Part shown: one piece after another, positions 57,701-64,000 of the stretch
Layout of the letters: each line of letters starts with the position of its first letter
Numbering within the stretch: position 1 is the first letter of the stretch
From: Trachythela sp. YZ-2020
Lineage: Eukaryota > Cnidaria > Anthozoa > Malacalcyonacea > Clavulariidae
Direction of reading: 5' to 3'
Length of the DNA: 64,000 bases
Assembly: GCA_016169945.1 (NCBI GenBank)
Contig: JADLSH010000369.1
Location: 3,906,001-3,970,000 of the forward strand
The notes under the pieces: model-generated
Told to the model about the DNA's origin: nothing
The model's input: only the letters and a program-made list of their open reading frames with translations
Database searches by the model: none
Translations under genes and position numbers: made by a program

Positions 57701-60491
57701 TATTTCAAGATGCGGAGTACATTACATTCATACTTCAGCGAGAAGGAATCGTCAACCAATGTCTCCCTTGATAATGGAACATCTTCAACAGAAAATCTTG
57801 CAAAAGATAAGATCAAAAATAAGGAAGTAGCAAAAGATCATGTTGGTCAAAGAACTGACCATAATATTAAAATAACTTCAATATATATATTTATTTTGTT
57901 GTTGTGCGATAGAATTCTACGGAGCTGGAATCAAACTGGAATAAAATGGGCAGACCAACCTGATGTTGGAGACTGGTTAGTGAATCCTGAAAATAAGACT
58001 GTATTATCTTTACTTACAATCATATCTTTGGTTGGAATAACTTTATGCAATTTTTATAAAATGGAACAACGTCGATGTGATTTCTTCACGTTTACTACGT
58101 TCACATCCGGTGCTATAAGCATTTACCTTTATAGAGCTGCTACGGGTTGTGTTGGCCTTAGTCTGTGGAGTATTAAAACACCTCGAACTGGAATACAATT
58201 TGCTCAATTTGTTCACCTTTGTGTGTTTATCTTGGTGTTAAAATCATTGTTTCAAGTTATACGCTCTGGGGAAGGTAATAGACATTCAACGCAACAATCA
58301 CCTGCGGAAGTGTTTGTTACTGGTTACGTGTTGTTAATTACGCTTCTTTTACGAACTCATAAAATTCCATTGGTGGCATTGATGCTTCTACAAGTTCATG
58401 TCCACCGCGAAGTTATATGGGAAAGGTAGGGGTGAACTGTACTACTTGTCTTCAAACCTTTGTTGTTGATACTCATCAGCCTGATATGAGATTTCGATGT
58501 CTCAAGCGAATGCCCTTCAGACGTTTTCTACCGTCCTGAAAAAGGGCCGAAGCATTGAAAGCTTCTGTTTTTTAGTTGATGAGTATAACTACTATATCGT
58601 TGCTTAACCCGCGATCAGGCCCTAGCGGTGACCTGTTTAGATCTGGAAATAGTCGGCTTCTTTTAATCTTATCGGATGGAAATAGAGCAGGTTCTATTTC
58701 GATCCGATTTTCTAGACTGACAGATCCAACTGTCGGGTCACTTTAATAGTGGTCACACATTCCGATTTCTCGGATCCAAATCGGATCGTGTGAACGAGCT
58801 TTTAGTATTATTTCTCCGCCGTGGATAGTCTTCCGACACCGCAACTCTGACAGCCAGTAAAAAGCGACACAATATCACGCATGCGTGAACTATCACGTTG
58901 GTCATTGTTTTAGACAAACCCTATAAAGCAACTATCCTGCATGCATCGCATCCATGCAGCATCTAAACTAAAATAACCTGGTTCTTACCATCCTTAGAAC
59001 TAGCGAAAGGCAATGTTCCACACTGGGATTCGATCCCCAAACTCGCGATTGGCAGTTACCTGAGACCACTAAACTACATTTGCTGCAAATCGGGCGAAGT
59101 CGCATGTCATTTCAATTACAAAGAAAATATTAGACTTTACCTATGTACTGCAGTTCCGATGTCAGACAAATGCCCAATTCCTATTCTTTCTTATTCAGAT
59201 GCGAAAGTAATGTGGAGATTATATTAAGTGCTTACTATATTGGTTGGTTCACGTACTTTGCACAAGGAAATTCCAATAGTTTAGCTACGGTCGATATTGG
59301 AGCAGGTTACATTGGCTTGGGGCAAAATTATTGGCCTATCATCGTTGGCTTACTGACATCTTTGGTTACATTTTCTGGACCTTTGTTTTGGCTCATGCAA
59401 GCAGTTATATTTATCCAGAGTAAACAAAATTCCAGTAACAGGTAAGATTTGCGTTTTGCTTCTTCTCGTACGCGAGGATTTGTGTTAATAGTCTTACTGG
59501 CTGGCAATCTGGCTCGATCTCTGTGCGGCCACGTACAAACCTCAAGACTTTTCATTGGCTGTACAGTAGTACCCCTATGACGCCCATTGGGTTGTGACAT
59601 GCAATTCGACCTGGTTATTTACTTGAAAAACCAGAGTAGCGAGCGAAAACCATGTCAGCTATAAGATAGTGACATATAGTGTCCGCCAGATGCCCGTCCT
59701 CCCGTCTTCTTATAGATAGGTGAACAAAAATTCCCACATTGACTGTTCGTTAAGATGGACTATAAGCAAGCGCAAATTATCCTGCTTTGTGCACTGCAAT
59801 AAAATGTACAAAATTATTAAGACCGTGTTCTCAACATTTTCCTGCGTGGCATGGTCGTTTCAAATGCTACGTCCTTGCTATCAATTTTTGCTTTTCTGTT
59901 CGTCTATCAATTTGTCTGACCGTCTCCCTGCCTGCGTGCTCGTTTGTTTTCCTGGTTGCTCGAGTGGTAACGCATGGCGCGATTAGCAGCCGTTCAGTGA
60001 ATGCCAAGTGAAGCCGTTCATTGATGAATTTAGCTAATCTGCACTGTATTAACATAATTTTCCCCGTAATCAGCGTCACCTAACCAGGCGCTATATAATT
60101 GGTAAACATGAAACATTGCTGTGGGTGATCAATGCATGAATGGGCTATTGGGAAGATCTTTTAACCCGTAGAAGCTGTTCTTATATGCCTGGGGCAAAGT
60201 TAGGTTAACTTCAATAAGATGTGCTTCCCTGTTTCCAGTGAAATGTTTCTAACTTGTAATTATATTTGAATTTTTATCAGGTCTAGTTCAGTATGTGGTG
60301 TTAGTCAAGTTTGTACCATTCTCTTGATGATCAAATCATTCAACCTCACGATTTGCACGATATTATCTTGGCTGAACTGTTATCATCTATTTATCTGGAG
60401 TGTTTTCTCTCCAAAACTCTTGTATGAAGGAGTTGTAAGTCTTGTCTTCTGTGTTATTATATTAGCTGTCTCTGCATTTGTCAAAATTTAA
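51790..60491 (+). CDS. PIGG: GPI ethanolamine phosphate transferase 2
   Basis: Nine exons join in phase: 51790-52049, 53300-53348, 54000-54209, 55074-55404, 55790-55877, 56226-56716, 57402-58425, 59199-59441, 60281-60491; 968 residues, against about 980 in mammals. An N-terminal signal anchor (LVLYFLLFCQISGIAIFL) precedes a lumenal alkaline-phosphatase-type domain: VMIDALRADF (metal site), PTVTMPRIKAITTGTIPGF (nucleophile Thr), GDDTW, HYLGLDHIGHLAG, and CGDHGMSDGG. The long exon 7 and those after it encode many transmembrane helices; the end has HLFIWSVFSPKLLYEG, conserved in the family. The enzyme works in the ER membrane, adding ethanolamine phosphate to the second mannose of GPI anchors (in animals with the small subunit PIGF). 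The gene looks intact; I chose the ATG before AAKRLVLYF. Confidence 0.95.
52791..53079. mobile_element. 289-bp palindromic MITE with 9-bp target duplication
   Basis: The ends are CAACCTCATTCCCAGG and its inverse; arms of about 80 bp include AGATCTGC-type sequence around TCTAGCAGAT. The direct repeat CTGTCACAG lies exactly on both sides. A related end fragment (GCAACCTCATTCCCAGGCT) occurs at about 45889. It lies in PIGG intron 1. A 9-bp duplication points to the Mutator superfamily. Confidence 0.88.
53590..53940. repeat. GAACGCGTT/GCGTTC-rich block in PIGG intron 2
   Basis: Copies of GACGCGTTC, AGCGTTCCGG, GGCGTTCTGGAACGCG, GAACGCATTC and CAGAACGTG are scattered over 350 bp, related to the cluster at 48776-48985. 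Open frames here are composition artefacts. Confidence 0.55.
56717..57401. other. PIGG intron 6
   Basis: AT-rich, with no repeat or gene recognised. The donor is GTAATA and the acceptor TTTTTTGTACAG. Confidence 0.6.
58985..59095 (-). mobile_element. tRNA-like SINE in PIGG intron 7
   Basis: On the minus strand, GTAGTTTAGTGGTCTCAGG (box A type) and GGGGATCGAATCCC (box B type) lie 42 bp apart, as in a tRNA head. The anticodon arm is not convincing, so this is a SINE fragment and not a tRNA gene. Confidence 0.65.
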
Positions 60492-60727
60492 AACTACATG
60501 TACGATGAGCCCTCCACATACAATACTGCCTCTATACTTAATATACTGTAGAATTAACTGTTATTTAATTGAATCGATTTTTTAAATAAATGCGAGTTAT
60601 CAATGGTATAAGAATGGACTCGCGAACAATCTATCGATTATGCTGTATGTAGAATATTTATATACAATTTAAAATGGAAATATGACCAGTTTTTCGAAGC
60701 TATCGCAATTTTTATATACATAAGGCT

Positions 60728-61422
60728 ACCGTTCATTATTATGCCTCGGGGTGGCACTGAACCAACCTTACCAAATTCAGGATTTCAAAAATGCTTTTTA
60801 TAAAGTCTTTTCTAGTATCAACTATTAAGATATATAATTTATAACAATGCATCAAAACCCTGAATTTTCCAAGTTAGTAAAAAATCTTATGAAGTATCAT
60901 ACCAAATGCAGTGCCGTTCTTAGGAATTTTTACAGGGGTGTAAGGCCATCTCAACCGACTGACAAACAAACTTGTATCGACTATATCCTATCGAGTTTCT
61001 GTCGCAGGTCTTCAAATGACGCCCGCTAATATCGCACTCTCATTGCAGAATACAAACACGGGTGTCGCCCCCCCCCACGCACCCGCACCCCCTAGCGTCG
61101 GGCCTGACCAAATGCATTTCAAGTGAATTTGTCGTTCGAACATCAAGCACTATTAAAATAATTTTAAATGTTACTGGCACTTTGATTAATATTTAAAAAC
61201 AGTGGGGAAAAGGATTCGTATCATGTCAAGCATTTAAAGATGTTTTATGTCAATGATCTTCAGTTGTTTCTTATATAAAAACTACTTGGTACTCCTTGAA
61301 AGGCACATATTTTTTACCCATCTTTTCATTTTCTTTTTACCCACCCTTTGTGTAGGTGAAAAGATTAGTTACCCACCCCATTTCTCTTCGGTGCCACCCC
61401 GAGGCATAAATAATGAACGGTC
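60728..61422. mobile_element. 695-bp inverted-repeat element
   Basis: ACCGTTCATTATTATGCCTC with GGGGTGGCAC at the left matches inverted GTGCCACCCC with GAGGCATAAATAATGAACGG at the right. The interior has no gene and contains C-rich runs near 61068. Confidence 0.8.
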
Positions 61423-61980
61423 CCTAATAACTATTCTTAACGACTCATACTGTATGACGCAATTTCAAACCTGTGCGACTGCATGTACAAAGTCCTACTT
61501 TCCCTCGTCCCCAAACATTAAATATAGGTAGTCTCAGCACGGGTAAAAGTGGCACGGGTAACATTTTTATCCGTGCCGTGCCAATAATCGTGCGTAGTGT
61601 AAACGGGCCTTGATTCACCTGCCTACAGATCCTTCCCGTAACGCAGAAATTAGGAGGCGCCTGCGGAGAAGGCTAAGTCCGACCTATCTAAAACGTGCCA
61701 AAACCTGGTAAATGCAAAGGTGTAATACACGTCGTAATGTCTGCATTAATGAACATAATAAGGAAATATTAAATTTAATAACATGCATCTACATCTACAT
61801 ATAATTAAGTCGGTAAAATCTACAAATGATATCACACCTATTTTTAAAAAAAAAAATATGATGATGTACATAAATATATAAAAAAAAAAAAAAAAAAAGG
61901 GCAAATGATATAAAGGATAAATTCCATTAGTCCAACTTCAACTAGGTATTAGTAAAGACTTAAAAAAAAAAAGTTCAAAT
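61423..61980. other. Unassigned sequence with poly-A tracts
   Basis: Several A runs (61848-61900, 61962-61972) and no gene. Some may be tails of retroelement insertions. Confidence 0.4.
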
Positions 61981-61984
61981 AACT

Positions 61985-62230
61985 CTCAGCAATCTCTCTG
62001 TAGACTATTCCAATGCCTTATAGTTCTAGGGAAAAAAAAAAAAAAAATGTTGTGTTCTTTGTGGCTTTGTCTTGTATATATCTATATTGATGGCTTGCGT
62101 TGTTCTAAGTTCGGTGTTTGATCATTCAGATGAGGGTGTCAGTCCATCTCGATTTGCCCTCAATCTTATATAACAAACAATTAAGAGAGTCTGTTTTCTT
62201 CTTCTATGCAAAGGTCCATCCCCTCGTTAT
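61985..62230 (-). mobile_element. LINE 3' fragment (reverse-transcriptase end)
   Basis: Minus-strand translation near 62030-61990 gives FPRTIRHWNSLQRDC followed by a stop, the standard C-terminal end of Jockey/CR1-type ORF2, with the adjacent upstream part (62060-62200) degraded by stops. A heavily 5'-truncated, dead copy. Confidence 0.7.
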
Positions 62231-62445
62231 GATGCACGCATAAAATTATCATGGAGATGTTAAACGATCCTTACTGAGAACTGTCTTTCTCGCATTACTA
62301 CATTACTTTGTTCTCATAGTTTCCCATTCCAGTGATTCCACTACTGATATACTGCACTGGCTAGTTGTTAACATCACCCTCACCTTTCAATGCCAATAGC
62401 TCACTCACTCCGTGTCGGTTTTTCACCTCGTGGATCGACATAATA

Positions 62446-62497
62446 ATGGCGTACGGTGGCGAAAGCGACCCGGCATTGGTTATGCGCCATTTTGCCA
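62446..62497 (+). CDS. Candidate first coding exon of an unknown gene
   Basis: ATG at 62446 follows ATAATA and opens MAYGGESDPALVMRHFA, ending at a strong donor (GCCA then GTAAGT) in phase 1. The region is relatively GC- and CpG-rich, as at a gene start. I could not find the next exon in the window, so the gene would have to continue beyond 64000 or the call is wrong. Confidence 0.35.
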
Positions 62498-63134
62498 GTA
62501 AGTGTTGCTCACGCTATCTTGCGAACTATTGCGTCATGTTGCGCAATTTTCTCGCGCATGCGTCTATTTAATAATTCTGTTTTCGCCGTTCATATCTAAT
62601 TTGTGCCCATATTACTAATACGCATGCGATACAAATTATTTAATAATTTTGTTCCAATTACTATAAATACAGAAATCTTAAATATTTTTCTTTCTGAAAA
62701 CAAATATTGACGGGTGCATATGTAATGTCTGATGCATGATTCAAAATCAATAAATATTCACGTTCCATACAGACTACTGTCTACAGTGCATGTGTGTAGC
62801 TTATAAGTTATATGCTCTGGCCTCTGTTTTTTTACATACTCCTCTTCAGAGGAACCAAACGTGGCATAATATCATCCTCACAACAACCTACGATAGTTTT
62901 ACTATCTTGACTTAAAAATACTTTTTAAAAGCTTTTAGCTTTTCGTTTTGTCTAATTTTTAGTCTCAGTTCAGGTTCGTTCTACTTTTTTTCTGTTTTGT
63001 TTTGTTTTGCTTTCATTGCCATCAATGGTTTGTTCTGAACTATTTGGTAGTTTTAATTCAAATGTTTGTAACTGTATTCATGGACAAAACGAGAAGGTAC
63101 TGTAATAAGGTATCTAACTAGTGTTTATAAACCC

Positions 63135-63692
63135 TAACGCCAGGTTTCCATTTCGACCATTTGGTTGTGACGTTGGCAATCAAGTCAAGATGGTCAGGAA
63201 ACTAGAGTTTCGATATATAGTCTACAGTCCTTTTAAAGTCAAGACTCGCTCGACCTGGGGGCTCGGAAGTTGTGTTTTGCGAATGCTACGAACAAATATA
63301 AGCATTGTTTTTCACGCTTGGAGGTCGACTGGTTTTGCGATTGTGAGTTTTGACCTTCAGAGGACAACGTTAATTGAATTAGCTGTATCTATTAATTCAA
63401 TGAAGACTTATTTGCCTGCAGACAAAGCCCAAGAACAATCCAGACCATAGGCATATCCCTGTTCTGTGTTCAGACTATTTCACATCATTAATAGGCCCGT
63501 TTTCTACTGGGCGAATTCGTTCGCACGAAGCGTATTTTCTCTTTGTCGGCATCGCATTTACTAACGTGATAAGCATTTCCGACAAAGAAAAAAAGTCGCT
63601 TCGCACGAACAAATTCATCTAGTGGAAGACGGGCTTCAGACATGCGTCATGGCTTGGTCATGACAGTCGCGTCCAAATGGAAACCAGGCTTA
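63135..63692. mobile_element. Inverted-repeat element with a nested MITE
   Basis: TAACGCCAGGTTTCCATTT at the left and AAATGGAAACCAGGCTTA at the right are inverted, continuing as diverged arms rich in GTCATGACC. Open frames inside are not genes. A second palindromic element is nested at 63493-63636. Confidence 0.7.
63493..63636. mobile_element. 144-bp nested palindromic MITE
   Basis: AGGCCCGTTTTCTACTGG and GCGAATTCGTTCGCACGAAG at the left are inverted at the right (CTTCGCACGAACAAATTCAT, AGTGGAAGACGGGCTT). Confidence 0.8.
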
Positions 63693-63794
63693 ACTCCAAT
63701 ACTCAATAAATATTTCAATTGTATCATTAGACGGGGAGTTATTTTGTGGCTAGCTGTTGCACACTTTCACGCAGATGTTAACATCATTTTTTGA

Positions 63795-64000
63795 TCAGTG
63801 GAGTTTATTTTCTTTGGTGCACACTCTTGATATAGTCCAATCTTGTTCCTGTCCTTTCTTCGTCTCTATAAAAAGAGCCATAACCCATTCTTGAAATGAG
63901 CCAGATCCGAGTGTTACCAAATGCTTTGAATGACTTAAAATATTCATCTCAACAATTGCCACTACCCCGTGGTCCATTAAGGATGGGTCAGTTTGGTGAG
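63795..64000 (-). CDS. C-terminal exon of an unrecognised gene, partial
   Basis: The minus-strand frame is open from the window edge to a stop at 63795 and reads HQTDPSLMDHGVVAIVEMNI, then LSHSKHLVTLGSGSFQEWVM, ending with CTKENKLH. The pattern of a hydrophobic strand, LS-S-HLVTLGSGSFQEW and a final Cys resembles the nucleotide-sugar-binding end of some fucosyltransferase-like glycosyltransferases, but I would not name it. The composition is protein-like. The rest of the gene lies to the right of the window. Confidence 0.45.
   Translation of the reverse strand, partial: HQTDPSLMDHGVVAIVEMNILSHSKHLVTLGSGSFQEWVMALFIETKKGQEQDWTISRVCTKENKLH

Noticed and set aside
63121..63450. 109-codon open frame
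   Set aside because: It lies within an inverted-repeat element and contains its terminal repeat sequence.

Overview
This is a eukaryotic, AT-rich, repeat-dense chromosome segment, most probably from a marine invertebrate and, by the repertoire of mobile elements, most likely a cnidarian (inference). Genes are split into many short exons with GT-AG introns, there are no operons, and the three recognisable cellular genes are animal housekeeping or regulatory genes. I worked out exon borders by eye from splice sites, reading phase and family conservation, so a border may be off by a base.

Layout. 1-5656: end of a MULE-type transposase gene whose single visible intron holds a decayed CR1/L2/Jockey-like LINE and small inverted repeats. 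6179-18293: a 12.1-kb Mutator-like element with about 1.5-1.8-kb terminal inverted repeats (TIRs). Its transposase gene starts inside the right TIR, runs leftward, carries frameshifts, and is split by a 2.87-kb tyrosine-recombinase (DIRS/Ngaro-type) element with split direct repeats. 18294-21618: small inverted-repeat elements. 21619-28295 (minus): a three-exon TRIM-NHL gene (RING, two B-boxes, coiled coil, filamin repeat, NHL propeller). 28296-30788: intergenic, with palindromic MITEs. 30789-51266 (minus): the KRI1 ribosome-biogenesis gene, 21 coding exons. 35441-43707: an 8.27-kb Polinton/Maverick-like element inserted inside KRI1 coding exon 12. 51790-60491 (plus): PIGG, nine coding exons, divergent from KRI1 across a 523-bp shared promoter region. 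60492-64000: repeats, one candidate first exon on the plus strand, and the last exon of an unrecognised gene entering from the right on the minus strand.

The most unusual object is the Polinton-like element. It starts with AGT, is flanked by a 6-bp target duplication, and keeps only fragments of an integrase core. It carries a three-gene cassette (a Bcl-2-like protein, an unrecognised 129-residue protein, and a zinc-finger/acidic protein) three times: two direct copies and one inverted copy. I see no polymerase, capsid, protease or ATPase gene. Its copies differ mainly by short deletions, and removing it with one copy of the 6-bp repeat leaves KRI1 in frame. Second is the tyrosine-recombinase element, with a Gag-like CCHC gene and a recombinase gene but no visible reverse transcriptase, and with its internal repeat pair lying inside a predicted intron. 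Third is the Mutator-like element, both of whose TIRs carry the same predicted first coding exon.
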